This document shows, one piece after another, positions 28,586 through 38,337 of a stretch of DNA of 64,000 nucleotides. This stretch comes from Nostoc sp. UHCC 0926 (GTDB lineage Bacteria; Cyanobacteriota; Cyanobacteriia; Cyanobacteriales; Nostocaceae): positions 4,774,001-4,838,000 of the forward strand of contig NZ_CP117768.1 of assembly GCF_028623165.1 (NCBI RefSeq). Direction: 5' to 3'. Position 1 is the first letter of the stretch. Each line of letters opens with the position of its first letter. The notes beneath the pieces are model-generated. The model worked only from the letters and a program-made list of their open reading frames with translations, was not told the DNA's origin and searched no databases. A program made the position numbers and the translations under genes.

Positions 28586-29072
28586 ATCAAACCAATTTTG
28601 GATTTTGGACTTCGGCTTACCTCGACTTACCTCGGTACAAGTCGCTCAGTCGAACGATTTTGGATAATGGAATTGAAAATCTTCATATTCAGAAGGTTTC
28701 TCGATTTGAAACAATACAAATTATTCCAATTTGGGATCATTTATAGGAATTTGCATGAGCTTGACCTTAGTCAATACAGGAAAATTAAGAGAACTAATGC
28801 CAATCATCTTGACATTAATTTAGTAATAACAAACACATCAAAGTCCAATTGTCGAAAAACTAGTGCAACACTAACCTTCAAACAACACTAACCTTCAAAC
28901 CAATTAACAACTTTTGCTCATTTGCTTCCTTGGTGCATACTTTGCGTCCACCAAAGTTTTGAGCAGCGGCTTGGGTAACTCGAATTTATCTGTGTAGTTC
29001 GGAAAAAAAAACGCCCCAATCTATCTCACAATTTGATACCCTAGCTTAAACAGATTTGAGAAAAGTTAAAGC
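28586..29072. other. 487-bp gene-free stretch upstream of guaB3
   Basis: No gene is supported. A tandem repeat of ACTAACCTTCAAAC occurs at about 28869-28900. The last 100 bp must hold the guaB3 promoter, but no clear boxes were assigned. Confidence 0.35.
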
Positions 29073-30236
29073 GTGGAAATTCAACTTGGGCGGGGAAAAA
29101 CAGCTCGCAGAGCTTACGGAATAGATGAAATTGCTCTAGCCCCCGGTAACAGAACACTAGACCCCAGTTTGGCAGATACTAAGTGGCGTATTGGCAATAT
29201 TGAGCGAGAAATCCCGATAATTGCCAGTGCAATGGATAGCGTAGTAGATGTTCGCATGGCTGTACGTTTGTCACAGTTAGGAGCATTAGGTGTCCTCAAT
29301 TTAGAAGGGATTCAAACTCGCTATGCTGACCCAGAGCCAATATTAGATCGGATTGCCTCTGTGGGGAAAGATGAATTTGTTGCCTTGATGCAAGAACTTT
29401 ATGCCGAACCAATAAAGCCGGAATTAATTGAACAACGTATTCAGGAAATTAAACAACAAGGTGGTATTGCGGCGGTGAGTGCAACTCCAGCCGGTGCAAG
29501 TAAATACGGTGAGGCGGTGGCAAAAGCTGGGGCAGATTTATTTTTTGTCCAAGCTACGGTAGTTTCTACTGCACATTTGTCACCAGAGTCTTTAGTACCA
29601 CTTGATTTAGCAGAATTTTGCCGTTCCATGCCCATCCCCGTAGTCTTGGGGAATTGCGTGACTTACGAAGTCACGTTGAATTTATTGAAAGCTGGGGCGG
29701 CTGGGGTACTGGTGGGAATTGGACCTGGTGCTGCTTGTACGTCCCGTGGCGTGTTGGGTGTGGGTGTACCCCAGGCAACTGCGATCGCTGATTGTGCTGC
29801 GGCACGAGATGATTACTACAAGGAAACTGGCAACTATATCCCCGTCATCGCTGATGGTGGTTTAATCACCGGTGGCGACATTTGTAAATGCATCGCCTGT
29901 GGTGCTGATGGTGTGATGATTGGTTCCCCCTTTGCCAGAGCCGCCGAAGCCCCAGGACGAGGTTATCATTGGGGCATGGCGACTCCCAGCCCAGTCTTGC
30001 CTCGTGGCACCCGCATTCGCGTTGCCACCACTGGTAGCCTAGAGCAAATACTGATTGGCCCAGCAGGACTAGATGATGGCACTCACAATCTTTTAGGAGC
30101 CTTAAAGACGAGCATGGGCACCTTAGGAGCTAAAAATATTAAAGAAATGCAACAAGTGGAAGTTGTGATTGCGCCTTCTTTATTAACTGAGGGTAAAGTT
30201 TATCAAAAAGCTCAACAATTAGGTATGGGGAAATAA
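29073..30236 (+). CDS. guaB3: GuaB3-type IMP dehydrogenase-related protein
   Basis: This 387-aa TIM-barrel enzyme of the IMPDH/GMPR superfamily lacks the CBS pair of classical GuaB, as in the GuaB3 subfamily. It has the active-site cysteine loop GPGAACTSRGVLGVGVPQ (about residues 217-235), the phosphate-binding VIADGGLITGGDICKCIACGAD, and MIGSPFARAAEAPG. It probably oxidises IMP to XMP for GMP synthesis. It starts with GTG at 29073. Downstream lie the Yfr1 small RNA and trxA, a gene order shared by many cyanobacteria. Confidence 0.93.
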   Translation: MEIQLGRGKTARRAYGIDEIALAPGNRTLDPSLADTKWRIGNIEREIPIIASAMDSVVDVRMAVRLSQLGALGVLNLEGIQTRYADPEPILDRIASVGKDEFVALMQELYAEPIKPELIEQRIQEIKQQGGIAAVSATPAGASKYGEAVAKAGADLFFVQATVVSTAHLSPESLVPLDLAEFCRSMPIPVVLGNCVTYEVTLNLLKAGAAGVLVGIGPGAACTSRGVLGVGVPQATAIADCAAARDDYYKETGNYIPVIADGGLITGGDICKCIACGADGVMIGSPFARAAEAPGRGYHWGMATPSPVLPRGTRIRVATTGSLEQILIGPAGLDDGTHNLLGALKTSMGTLGAKNIKEMQQVEVVIAPSLLTEGKVYQKAQQLGMGK

Positions 30237-30384
30237 AGGAGTAGGGAGTAGGGAGATGAGGGAGATGGGGAAGAAATAATTAATGCCCAATGTACAAGTG
30301 CCCAATACCTAATTTGGGAATAAATTTTTCCAGGCCCCTAAACAATTGCTGGAAAAATCCGATATGTCGCCTACAATAGAAATA

Positions 30385-30453
30385 GCGGAGACGCATGTTT
30401 CCGTTCACTCCTCACACCACACTCCGCCCGGACTATTGTTCGGGCGGTTCCTT
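30385..30453 (+). ncRNA. yfr1: Yfr1 small regulatory RNA
   Basis: The unpaired core ACTCCTCACACCACACTC (30407-30424) is the hallmark of cyanobacterial Yfr1. It is flanked by a 5' stem CGGAGA/TTTCCG (30386-30403) and a 3' terminator stem CCGCCCG/CGGGCGG (30425-30447) ending in TTCCTT. A TACAAT -10 box lies at 30372-30377, seven bases before the likely start. The location between guaB3 and trxA is the conserved one. Yfr1 pairs with outer-membrane protein mRNAs through its CU-rich core. Confidence 0.93.
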
Positions 30454-30573
30454 ATGTTTATAAATAAATTCTAGAGCTTCTTTGCAAATGTACATCCTCG
30501 CACTTCCAAGCTGAGGTTTTTGCTATGGTAGAATTTTCACCAAGTTCAGATATTATTGGCGAAGGTTTTAGGC

Positions 30574-30897
30574 ATGTCAACAGCCGCACAAGTTACCGAT
30601 TCTAGTTTCAAGCAAGAAGTACTCGACAGCGAGGTACCCGTTTTAGTTGACTTTTGGGCACCCTGGTGCGGACCATGCCGTATGGTAGCTCCTGTTGTCG
30701 ATGAAATCTCCGAACAGTACAAAGGTCAAATAAAGGTCGTAAAAGTCAATACAGATGAAAATCCTAATGTTGCTAGTCAATACGGCATCCGCAGCATTCC
30801 CACATTAATGATTTTTAAGGGTGGACAAAAAGTGGATATGGTGGTCGGCGCTGTGCCTAAAACTACATTAGCTTCCACCCTCGAAAAGTATCTTTGA
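30574..30897 (+). CDS. trxA: Thioredoxin (TrxA, m-type-like)
   Basis: This 107-aa thioredoxin has the redox motif [10 protein letters not shown] at about residues 30-39, the cis-proline SIPTLMIF and full family length. The ATG at 30574 (MSTAAQVTD) is preceded by GAAGG and matches family starts. It is a cytoplasmic disulfide reductant for Calvin-cycle enzymes, peroxiredoxins and probably CysH. It is expressed behind Yfr1, with which it shares conserved synteny. Confidence 0.96.
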   Translation: MSTAAQVTDSSFKQEVLDSEVPVLVDFWAPWCGPCRMVAPVVDEISEQYKGQIKVVKVNTDENPNVASQYGIRSIPTLMIFKGGQKVDMVVGAVPKTTLASTLEKYL

Positions 30898-31051
30898 AAC
30901 TCAATCGGCAATAAAATCCTCTTGAGTTATCCATGTTGTTCTAAGTTTAGGTTAATTTTTATAAACAAGTTTGAGAGGCGCGAATTTCTCGTCTCTCAAA
31001 CTTATTTACATTTGTATACAGTTTGCGATTGCGAATATTTTTAGGAGTTTT

Positions 31052-31645
31052 CTAGCTCAAAAACAACTCCCTAATTCCCGTACTACCAATTTCCACTGCT
31101 AGCGCCGCCAACAAAAAACCCAAAAGTTGAGTCACAATTATTCCACCTTCTGCACCAATCCACTGGTCAATCAGATTTGCTAAACGCAAAATCAACCAAG
31201 TGATAAACATCGCCCCTAAGATACCCACTGCCACAGCAATATGCGGACTCTGTGATTTTGACATCAGCAACATCACTGTTGTCAAAGTCCCCGGCCCCGC
31301 TAGCAGTGGTAAAGCTAGTGGAGTAATTGCGACATCGCGTCCTTCCTCAATAATCGGCTGATCTAATTCTCCCCGCAGCATTTGCAAAGCAATTAACAGC
31401 AACAATAGTCCTCCTGCTATTCGCAAAGAGCCGATACTGATTTCCAAATAATTTAAAATTACTTGCCCTGCAAAGGCAAATAGCAAAAGAACTGCGATCG
31501 CAATGATAATTGCTTTATCTATAACTTTGTTTCTTTGGTCTGGCATCATGCCCTTAGTCAAAACTAAAACAATTGGTATATTGCCCACTGCATCTGCCAG
31601 GACAAACACAGCGATAAATGTTTGAATGAGAATAGGAATATCCAC
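31052..31645 (-). CDS. MarC-family integral membrane protein
   Basis: This 197-aa protein has about six transmembrane helices. Family features are the start IQTFIAVFVLADAVGNIPIVLVLT, ITPLALPLLAGPGTLTTVMLL at about residues 105-128, and a final helix ending GSTGIRELF. MarC/UPF0056 proteins are of unknown transport function; the old link to antibiotic resistance has not held. It is a single gene. Confidence 0.9.
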   Translation of the reverse strand: MDIPILIQTFIAVFVLADAVGNIPIVLVLTKGMMPDQRNKVIDKAIIIAIAVLLLFAFAGQVILNYLEISIGSLRIAGGLLLLLIALQMLRGELDQPIIEEGRDVAITPLALPLLAGPGTLTTVMLLMSKSQSPHIAVAVGILGAMFITWLILRLANLIDQWIGAEGGIIVTQLLGFLLAALAVEIGSTGIRELFLS

Positions 31646-31855
31646 AGCAGGTAGCTTTGATCAGGGTTTAATCACAACCTAATCTTAATCTTGCTCAGTT
31701 TGCTAGAACCCAGAGGAATATTAAGATCAGCAATAAAACAAGTCCGTTAAAGAAAATCTTCGCTGACACATTTTTGATTAAATTCCACAAATGTTTAACT
31801 AGCGATATATTTTGATAATCTATCTTCCATAAATCAACTGTTCGTTGTTGAACCT

Positions 31856-32668
31856 ATGAAATCTTATTTAGCCGCCGCTATTCAATTGACCAGTGTGCCA
31901 GATTTACAGAAAAATTTGGCCCAGGCAGAAGAATTAATCGAGCTTGCCGTGCGTCAAGGTGCTGAATTGGTAGGTTTGCCAGAAAACTTTTCCTATATGG
32001 GAGAAGAAAAAGACAAACTCGCCCAAGGCGATGCGATCGCTCTTGAAAGTGAGAAATTTCTCAAAAAAATGGCTCAACGCTTTCAAATTACAATCTTGGG
32101 CGGCAGCTTTCCACTTCCTGTAGACAATACAGGCAAAGTTTATAACACCACTCTACTTATCGACCCGAACGGTCAAGAACTTGCCCGCTACTACAAAGTC
32201 CACCTATTTGATGTTGATGTCCCTGACGGTAACACCTATCGTGAATCCAGCACTGTTGTGGCTGGCACGCAACTACCTCCCGTCTATTTCTCAGAAAAAC
32301 TCGGTAATTTAGGACTTTCTATTTGTTATGATGTCCGCTTCCCTGAACTATACCGTCATCTAGCAGATAAGGGAGCTGATGTTATGTTTATTCCCGCTGC
32401 CTTTACCGCCTTTACTGGCAAAGACCACTGGCAAGTACTACTACAAGCCAGAGCCATCGAAAATACCGCCTACGTCATTGCTCCTGCCCAAGCAGGCAAT
32501 AACTACGCCCGCCGTCTAACCCACGGACACGCCGTCATTATCGACCCTTGGGGCGTAATTTTAGCCGATGCTGGGGAAAAGCCGGGAATTGCGATCGCAC
32601 AAATCAAGCCCACTAGGCTCGAACAAGTCCGCCGTCAAATGCCCTCTTTACAACATCGAGTATTTTAG
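31856..32668 (+). CDS. Carbon-nitrogen hydrolase (nitrilase superfamily, Nit1/deaminated-glutathione amidase-like)
   Basis: This 270-aa enzyme has the Glu-Lys-Cys triad visible at LPENFSYMG (Glu), ARYYKVHLFDVD (Lys) and LSICYDVRFPELYR (Cys). The spacing and the motif YKVHLFDVD followed by YRESSTV are typical of the Nit1/YafV-like branch, which hydrolyses deaminated glutathione as metabolite repair. The exact substrate is not proven. It is full length and monocistronic, followed by repeat sequence. Confidence 0.9.
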   Translation: MKSYLAAAIQLTSVPDLQKNLAQAEELIELAVRQGAELVGLPENFSYMGEEKDKLAQGDAIALESEKFLKKMAQRFQITILGGSFPLPVDNTGKVYNTTLLIDPNGQELARYYKVHLFDVDVPDGNTYRESSTVVAGTQLPPVYFSEKLGNLGLSICYDVRFPELYRHLADKGADVMFIPAAFTAFTGKDHWQVLLQARAIENTAYVIAPAQAGNNYARRLTHGHAVIIDPWGVILADAGEKPGIAIAQIKPTRLEQVRRQMPSLQHRVF

Positions 32669-33040
32669 GTGCTGGGGACAAGGCGGATGAGGAAGCATAC
32701 TTCGACTTCCTTCCCTACGGGACGCTGCGCGAACGGCTCCTTTCGGCAACTCTTGGAGACGCTCTTGCTAGCAAGATCCCCGTAGGGGTTCGCTCAAGGC
32801 AATACAACTCTTGGAGAGGCTGCGCCCTAAGCGTAGCTATGCCGCAGGCTTTACGGCTGCGCTCAGTACAGGTCCGCTCAGGACAAGCTCAGTAACCAGG
32901 GGAGCAGGGGGAAATAATCAATGCCCATTACCTGGGAATAAAACAAAAAACCGGGTAACCACCCGGTTTATGCCAATATAAGAATCCTCAGTCTTTTAGG
33001 AGCATAGCAGCACTGTGCCCCTATTTATTTGTTGTCAAAA
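32669..33040. repeat. Cluster of short palindromic repeats between the nitrilase and fba genes
   Basis: The stretch 32695-32900 is a GC-richer patchwork of short palindromes (CTTCCCTACGGGACGCTGCGCGAACGG, GCTCTTGCTAGCAAGA, and others) of the type that punctuates Nostoc intergenic DNA. No reading frame is supported. The fba terminator follows at 32949. Sequence shown here is broken into elements shorter than the full run; the block spans two or three repeat units. Confidence 0.55.
32949..32968 (-). terminator. Terminator of fba
   Basis: An 8-bp perfect stem AACCGGGT/ACCCGGTT is followed on the minus strand by TTTTGTTTT, 73 bp after the fba stop. It may also stop transcripts from the convergent nitrilase gene. 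Confidence 0.75.
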
Positions 33041-34120
33041 TTAAACTTTAGCAGCTGCCTTGGTAATAACGTTGAGTTCACCTTTAGCATACTTAGCAGC
33101 AAAATCTTCCAAAGAAATTTGCTTGATCTTGCTTGCGTTCCCAGCCGTGCCAAATTGCTGATAGCGTTCAGTACAAACCTTCTGCATATATGTAATAGAA
33201 GGCTTGAGGAAGTGACGGGGGTCAAACTCCTCTGGTTTTTTAGCCAAAGCTTCACGTACAGCAGCAGTAATAGCCAAACGGTTGTCGGTGTCGATGTTTA
33301 CTTTACGTACACCACTCTTAATACCTTTTTGGATCTCTTCTACAGGTACACCGTAGGTTTCAGGAATTGCACCACCATACTGGTTAATCAGTGCAAGCAA
33401 ATCTTCAGGTACAGAAGAAGAACCGTGCATTACCAAGTGGGTGTTAGGCAGACGGCGGTGAATTTCTTCAATGCGGCTGATTGCCAAAATTTCCCCAGTC
33501 GGCTTGCGGGTAAACTTGTAAGCACCGTGGCTAGTACCAATGGCAACTGCCAAAGCATCTACTTGGGTTGCTTCTACGAAGTCAACAGCTTCATCGGGGT
33601 CAGTTAACAGTTGAGAGTGGTCGAGTGTACCTTCAAACCCGTGACCATCTTCAGCTTCACCAGCACCAGTTTCTAGAGAACCCAAACAACCGAGTTCACC
33701 TTCAACGCTGACACCCAAAGCATGAGCTACATTTACAACTTCGCGGGTAACATTGACGTTGTACTCGAAGCTAGCGGGGGTCTTCGCATCAGCTTCTAAA
33801 GAACCATCCATCATCACGCTGGTGAAGTTGTTCTTAATTGCTGAGTAGCAGGTAGCAGGCGCATTACCATGATCTTGGTGCATGACAATGGGAATCTGAG
33901 GATAGGTTTCTACGGCTGCCAAAATCAGGTGGCGGAGAAAGTTTTCTCCTGCATAATTACGAGCGCCGCGTGAAGCTTGCAAAATTACGGGGCTATCTGT
34001 CTCGACAGCAGCCTTCATGATCGCCTGAATCTGCTCCAAATTGTTAACGTTGAAAGCTGGGATGCCGTAACCGTTTTCAGCTGCGTGATCCAACAGCAGC
34101 CGCAGTGGTACAAGCGCCAT
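33041..34120 (-). CDS. fba: Class II fructose-bisphosphate aldolase, Calvin-cycle type
   Basis: This 359-aa zinc-dependent aldolase catalyses condensation of dihydroxyacetone phosphate with glyceraldehyde 3-phosphate or erythrose 4-phosphate in the Calvin cycle. Zinc and substrate motifs are seen: [10 protein letters not shown], the [12 protein letters not shown] loop, [19 protein letters not shown], and [11 protein letters not shown]. The C-terminal [21 protein letters not shown] is typical of cyanobacterial CbbA/FbaA. It is full length, with its own terminator. Confidence 0.96.
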   Translation of the reverse strand: MALVPLRLLLDHAAENGYGIPAFNVNNLEQIQAIMKAAVETDSPVILQASRGARNYAGENFLRHLILAAVETYPQIPIVMHQDHGNAPATCYSAIKNNFTSVMMDGSLEADAKTPASFEYNVNVTREVVNVAHALGVSVEGELGCLGSLETGAGEAEDGHGFEGTLDHSQLLTDPDEAVDFVEATQVDALAVAIGTSHGAYKFTRKPTGEILAISRIEEIHRRLPNTHLVMHGSSSVPEDLLALINQYGGAIPETYGVPVEEIQKGIKSGVRKVNIDTDNRLAITAAVREALAKKPEEFDPRHFLKPSITYMQKVCTERYQQFGTAGNASKIKQISLEDFAAKYAKGELNVITKAAAKV

Positions 34121-34798
34121 AGATAGTCCTCCTAATGTGGTTGTCAGCTAGTCGGTGTGAAAGAAGCGTAATAATCACGCTAAATCTTAAGAGTTTTTTC
34201 AACTTATAGGAAATTATAACTAGTGTGGTGTGTCTATGTTGAAAAACTTTACGCCATAGTTACTATAAATATGCCCTATACTTGCTCTATACTACTGTAC
34301 TATGCCCCATACTTGCTGTGTATTGCTGTAGATTTAGCTACCCTGCAACTACTAGTTTTGGTAGCCCCGTATCCAAAATGGTCATCTCAAAGCGATCGCT
34401 TCAACCTAAAGATACTAACTTTTGACAAATGCTGTAAGGTTGTTTTCCCCTAAATATTGTATTTGGAATTAGATTATGCATAGCCCACGGAATTAGTAAA
34501 ATCTTATCATAGAGTGGCGATCGCACTGACTGCAATTAAAAGAGCGATCGCCCTACACGATCGCTCTTTTTACAATCAAAAATCAGTATAGTGTTGTTAA
34601 CTGATCGCACTGACAAAGGCAAAGATCAGCGATCGCTTTACATCTTCAAAGCTGTCTCAATTCAAATGCTTAACAAAGACGTGATGCCGAACAGCACAGC
34701 CCGTCGTAGACATCGCACAGACACCTAAGAAGGTGCGTAAGCTTTCTTGCTAACGCCCCTTCCCAGATCAGGCGATTGTACTGATATTAATCAGTTCT
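34121..34798. other. 678-bp gene-free stretch with HIP1-rich hairpin
   Basis: No supported gene. A plus-strand open stretch at 34223-34453 lacks a ribosome site and its hydrophobic translation fits no family I know. The segment 34541-34572 forms an imperfect hairpin AGAGCGATCG...CGATCGCTCT built from HIP1-like sequence, and several GCGATCGC copies occur at 34391-34640. Confidence 0.4.
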
Positions 34799-35347
34799 CT
34801 AGGAACGGCTAATACGATAGGTAAGTGTGTAGTCCCAGGTAGACCAGCCCGTACCCCCTTTTTTGGATATTACCCAGGCTCGCTCTTCATGGGAGGGTCC
34901 TGTGGAGGAAATTTCTAATTCGGTACTACCCAGTAAGTCATCTCTATCCAAAGAACCGATCCAGCTTGCCGCGGTTGTAGCTGCTGAAAGTATCGTTCCC
35001 GCAACAGCTCCTTGTGGACCTGTTGCTGCTATAGCACCTGAAATAGCACTACTAATCTTTTTAACTGTGTCACCGTACTTAGCCCAGTCTTTTGCAGCAT
35101 CTTCGTCGTAAGCCTTTAGTCCACCTTTGAGGCTTTGTCCTTGTGGGATTTCGCCCTCAAATAAAACGGTTTGGTCTGGTTTGAAAGATTTCCTTTGCTT
35201 ATCATTGATTTTAATCGGAGTTGTCAGAATTGCCTTGGTGGTTTCTCCTCCAACCAAACCACCGACGAGATAAAAATCGTCAGCACCGGTTACATCTTCG
35301 GTATCTCGGCAATAAACGTCAACTAATTCGACTTTTAGCTTTGTCAT
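34799..35347 (-). CDS. Unrecognised 182-aa protein downstream of the sigma factor/TPR genes
   Basis: No family is recognised with certainty. The protein starts with a beta-rich segment KVELVDVYCRDTEDVTGADDFYLVGGLVGG, like an N-terminal C2- or jelly-roll-type strand set. A small glycine/alanine-rich hydrophobic helix pair follows at about residues 95-130 (ISSAISGAIAATGPQGAVAGTILSAATTAASWIG), and the end is aromatic and beta-rich (WSTWDYTLTYRI). The helical hairpin could insert in a membrane. It lies 170 bp after the TPR gene on the same strand and may be a target or product of that module. Confidence 0.75.
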   Translation of the reverse strand: MTKLKVELVDVYCRDTEDVTGADDFYLVGGLVGGETTKAILTTPIKINDKQRKSFKPDQTVLFEGEIPQGQSLKGGLKAYDEDAAKDWAKYGDTVKKISSAISGAIAATGPQGAVAGTILSAATTAASWIGSLDRDDLLGSTELEISSTGPSHEERAWVISKKGGTGWSTWDYTLTYRISRS

Positions 35348-35517
35348 AAGTTTCTTGGCCTCTTGTGTTTGGTGTTGTGTTCAGAAGGGCACTCTGTTAA
35401 TAAGCATCTGAATGCCTTTTTTTGTTCTTCACATGTATAAGACGTTTCCCAACGTCAATTTCGGAATTTTTCGAGTTAGAGGCGTTTCTTTCAGATAAAG
35501 GACTGATAAAACCAACC

Positions 35518-37107
35518 TCAAGCACGAGAACTTTTTTGTACCATAGCTTGCAACCGTTTCACAGCCCCCTCAACTTCTCTGCGAGGAGGATAAAACAACT
35601 GCAAATTCAAAGCATTTCGATAAGCCTCCATAGCTCCCAAAGTATCCCCCAACCTCTCTAACGCTCTTCCTTGCCAGTAATCAGCAGTGGCTGGGTTAAA
35701 CGTCATCAGTTCTTTAACTTGCAAACAAGCCTCTTGCCACCACTTCCGACTCGCCGCATGATCTCCCAGTACCTGATAACTCTCTCCTAGCCACACCGCA
35801 GCAGGTACAGATTGCAGAGAACACCCCACTTTTGGTAATAACTGCCATCCTTGCTGTAGCGCCTCCACAGCTTCCTGGTGTTTAAGCGCCAAAGCCAACA
35901 CCCGCCCATGACGAAACCAAGCATCAGGTAATTCTGGCTGGAGCTGGGTTCCTTGCACAGAAACACTACACCCCCGCTCAATCTCTTTGAAACTTTCTAC
36001 CAGCACTCTTCCCGCCGTCGCCCAAACACTCCAGCGTTCCGAAAACCGCTTCAGCATTTCTTCCACTATCAAAGCTAGGTTTACATTACCCCCTTGTTTT
36101 CTTGCTCCCTTCTCCTGATCAGAGAAGCGTAGGGGGTGAGGTTCAATAGGCAAAATCTTACACAACGCCCGATAAATTTCACAATCGTCGGGATACAAAC
36201 CATAAGCTTTGAGCATCATCTCAGCTGCCGCCTGATTTTCGCCTGTGTGGAACAAGCACTGCCCATAGTAATACCAACCACTAGGATTATTGGGGTGTTC
36301 CTCTGTAAACTCTGCTAACACCCCTACCCCTTGTGCCCAATCCCCTCGGTAAATGTGATAATACGCCAGTGATTTGTAAGCTTCAGCTGCATGAGGAGTC
36401 TGTCGCAGCACAGAACCAATCAGTTTTTTAGTCTGCTTCCCCTCTTCACCGGATACCAATCCCATCCCGCAACGCTGATCTAACTGTCGTTGGAGTACCC
36501 GGAAATCATCAGGAGCTAAAGCGATCGCTTTACTTAACCTCTGCCTAGCTTCCTGAAAGTCTCCTACTGCCATCAGCATGTCATAGCTGTGAATTAAGGC
36601 CACAATATCCTCTGGGTTGAGCGACAAAACCCGTGAAAAGGCTCGTAAAGCCCCAATCGGATTTTCTCTCCCCTTCTGCACCTGTCCCAATGCCAGCCAG
36701 TGAACTATTTTGTCAGGTTCTAGGTCAGCCGCAGAATCAAAAGCGATGATTGCTTTTTGACTTTCACCTTTACAGACAGCAATCAATCCGTTTATATGGT
36801 GCTGAGTCCCTTGATTACAGGATAATGTTAAGGCACTCCCATATAGCTCTATAGCCTCTGCCTCTCGTTTCATCATCTGCAAGATTTTCCCCAGTTGCAG
36901 CCGCACACTGATCAATTGAGGCGATCGCTCAATAACTTGGCGATACTGTGCGATCGCCTGCTCCCAACTTCCCATTGTGTACAGCAAATCAGCCAATTCT
37001 AATCGTTTTTTCCATCCTTGGGGATACTTCTGGATGTACTTACTTAATGTTTTTAACTTCTGATCTTGCCTAGTTGGCTTTTCGTCTAAAACCAGATGAA
37101 CATTCAT
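35518..37107 (-). CDS. Tetratricopeptide-repeat protein translationally coupled to the sigma factor
   Basis: This roughly 529-aa protein is made mostly of TPR units, for example ELADLLYTMGSWEQAIAQYRQVIERSP, ALGQVQKGRENPIGALRAFSRVLSLNP and YYYGQCLFHTGENQAAAEMMLKAYGLYP. There is no signal peptide. I start at 37107 (MNVHLVLDE), where ATG overlaps the TGA of the sigma-factor gene (ATGA); an ATG at 37164 would give a 61-bp overlap. TPR arrays bind partner proteins. Overlap with a sigma gene suggests it may modulate or scaffold that sigma factor, which is inference. Confidence 0.88.
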   Translation of the reverse strand: MNVHLVLDEKPTRQDQKLKTLSKYIQKYPQGWKKRLELADLLYTMGSWEQAIAQYRQVIERSPQLISVRLQLGKILQMMKREAEAIELYGSALTLSCNQGTQHHINGLIAVCKGESQKAIIAFDSAADLEPDKIVHWLALGQVQKGRENPIGALRAFSRVLSLNPEDIVALIHSYDMLMAVGDFQEARQRLSKAIALAPDDFRVLQRQLDQRCGMGLVSGEEGKQTKKLIGSVLRQTPHAAEAYKSLAYYHIYRGDWAQGVGVLAEFTEEHPNNPSGWYYYGQCLFHTGENQAAAEMMLKAYGLYPDDCEIYRALCKILPIEPHPLRFSDQEKGARKQGGNVNLALIVEEMLKRFSERWSVWATAGRVLVESFKEIERGCSVSVQGTQLQPELPDAWFRHGRVLALALKHQEAVEALQQGWQLLPKVGCSLQSVPAAVWLGESYQVLGDHAASRKWWQEACLQVKELMTFNPATADYWQGRALERLGDTLGAMEAYRNALNLQLFYPPRREVEGAVKRLQAMVQKSSRA

Positions 37108-37940
37108 CTCCACCCCAGAAGGCTGGGGGAACTGTACCAAGTATGTTGCAAGCTTTCCAGACATGTAACGGTTACTTTGTAATTAATTTCTTCAATGCTT
37201 GTTGTTATCGGCACTTCCCAGTCAGATATCACCCTTTGATCAGGTTTAGATTCCACCATCGGAACCACCCATTTGAATCGGGGTGGGAAGGAATCTAGGG
37301 AAGTGTCATCTTCCCCGGCCAGATATTTGCTTAACTGCTTTTGCAGAATAGTTCGCGCCTGTTGAACCCGTTTGTAAACGTTGTCTTCACAGAGGGCTAG
37401 TTGCTTGGCAATGTCTCTGTAAGACTTTTCTTGGCAGTAGCGAAGGATAAAAGGTTCGCGCAGTCTCGTGGGTAAGGACTCAATTCTATGGCGGAGGTAT
37501 GCCCTCAGTTCATGACCAAACATCTCTGACTCAGGAGATTCAAGCCTGGAAGTAACTACTGCGTGATCTCTAAATTGAATGTCCTCAACGTTTTTGATCC
37601 TTTGTGCCTCTCGTTTACGTTCTCGATGTAGATCCATGCAGAGGTTGTGGATGAGTCGGCTCAACCAAGCCCTGGGCTTGGTGATTTTATTGGCATAGTC
37701 TGGCCATTGATTCCAGGCTTTGAGCATTGCCAGGCTGAACAAGTCTTCGGCATCATGACGATTACCTCCCATCCACTGTAAGCAGCAACTGTAAAGATAA
37801 TCTTGATACTGCTCCCATAAGTGCCAAAAGTCGCGATCGCTCCTAGACAAACCCTGTAATCGTATTTGCTTTGCCGGTAAGTTCTTAGTTTCCAGACCTG
37901 CTAAGGAAATAAAAGCTTTTTGCTCAAAATTCACCTGCAT
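37104..37940 (-). CDS. ECF-like sigma-70 family RNA polymerase sigma factor with C-terminal extension
   Basis: This 278-aa protein has sigma region 2 at about residues 38-105 (YLYSCCLQWMGGNRHDAEDLFSLAMLKAWNQW...PRAWLSRLIHNLCMDLHR) and region 4 at about 150-205 (LPTRLREPFILRYCQEKSYRDIAKQLALCEDNVYKRVQQAR). It lacks regions 1 and 3, like ECF sigma factors. About 70 extra residues follow region 4 and may be regulatory. No classical anti-sigma gene is adjacent; instead the TPR gene overlaps its stop codon. Target promoters are unknown. Confidence 0.9.
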   Translation of the reverse strand: MQVNFEQKAFISLAGLETKNLPAKQIRLQGLSRSDRDFWHLWEQYQDYLYSCCLQWMGGNRHDAEDLFSLAMLKAWNQWPDYANKITKPRAWLSRLIHNLCMDLHRERKREAQRIKNVEDIQFRDHAVVTSRLESPESEMFGHELRAYLRHRIESLPTRLREPFILRYCQEKSYRDIAKQLALCEDNVYKRVQQARTILQKQLSKYLAGEDDTSLDSFPPRFKWVVPMVESKPDQRVISDWEVPITTSIEEINYKVTVTCLESLQHTWYSSPSLLGWR

Positions 37941-38203
37941 CTGTTACTTCCAGTTGAAAAGCTCAAATTCAGTTATTCACCTTCAGCCCGCACTTAAATA
38001 ACCGTAAAATCACTGAAATACACTGACAACTTAGTTAATTTCCCTTAATCTGTAATCTTTCTTTTATCTTCAGCAAAAGGCGATCGCTCTTTCTCAGGTG
38101 TTTTATTCCCCAGTGCGATCGCATTCACAAAATTTTACTAACAATAAAACTCGCCTCTGCCTTTATCTCAAAAGCTTCAGCGAGTATTCCTTAAAGTTTT
38201 ATA

Positions 38204-38275
38204 TGGGTCGCCCGGGATTCGAACCCGGAACTAATCGGTTAAAAGCCGAGTACTCTACCGTTGAGTTAGCGACCC
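38204..38275 (-). tRNA. tRNA-Lys (anticodon UUU)
   Basis: The minus strand folds as a complete 72-nt tRNA. The acceptor stem GGGTCGC pairs with GCGACCC and is followed by discriminator A. The D-arm is CTCAACGGTAGAG, the anticodon arm has loop CTTTTAA (UUU, lysine), and the T-arm is CCGGGTTCGAATCCCGG. CCA is not encoded. Confidence 0.96.
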
Positions 38276-38337
38276 GTTAATTTGCTTTTCGCAACTTTGC
38301 CATCATAGCATACATATTTATAGATTTGTAAAGGACT

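Noticed and set aside
28598-28891. 97-codon plus-strand ORF after the YdcF-like gene
   Set aside because: No ribosome site, and composition is like intergenic DNA with a short direct repeat inside it.
34223-34453. Short plus-strand ORF of 76 codons upstream of fba
   Set aside because: It has no ribosome site, its hydrophobic translation fits no family, and it lies in a repeat-rich gap.
38098-38280. 60-codon plus-strand ORF
   Set aside because: It overlaps the tRNA-Lys gene on the other strand and is a chance frame.
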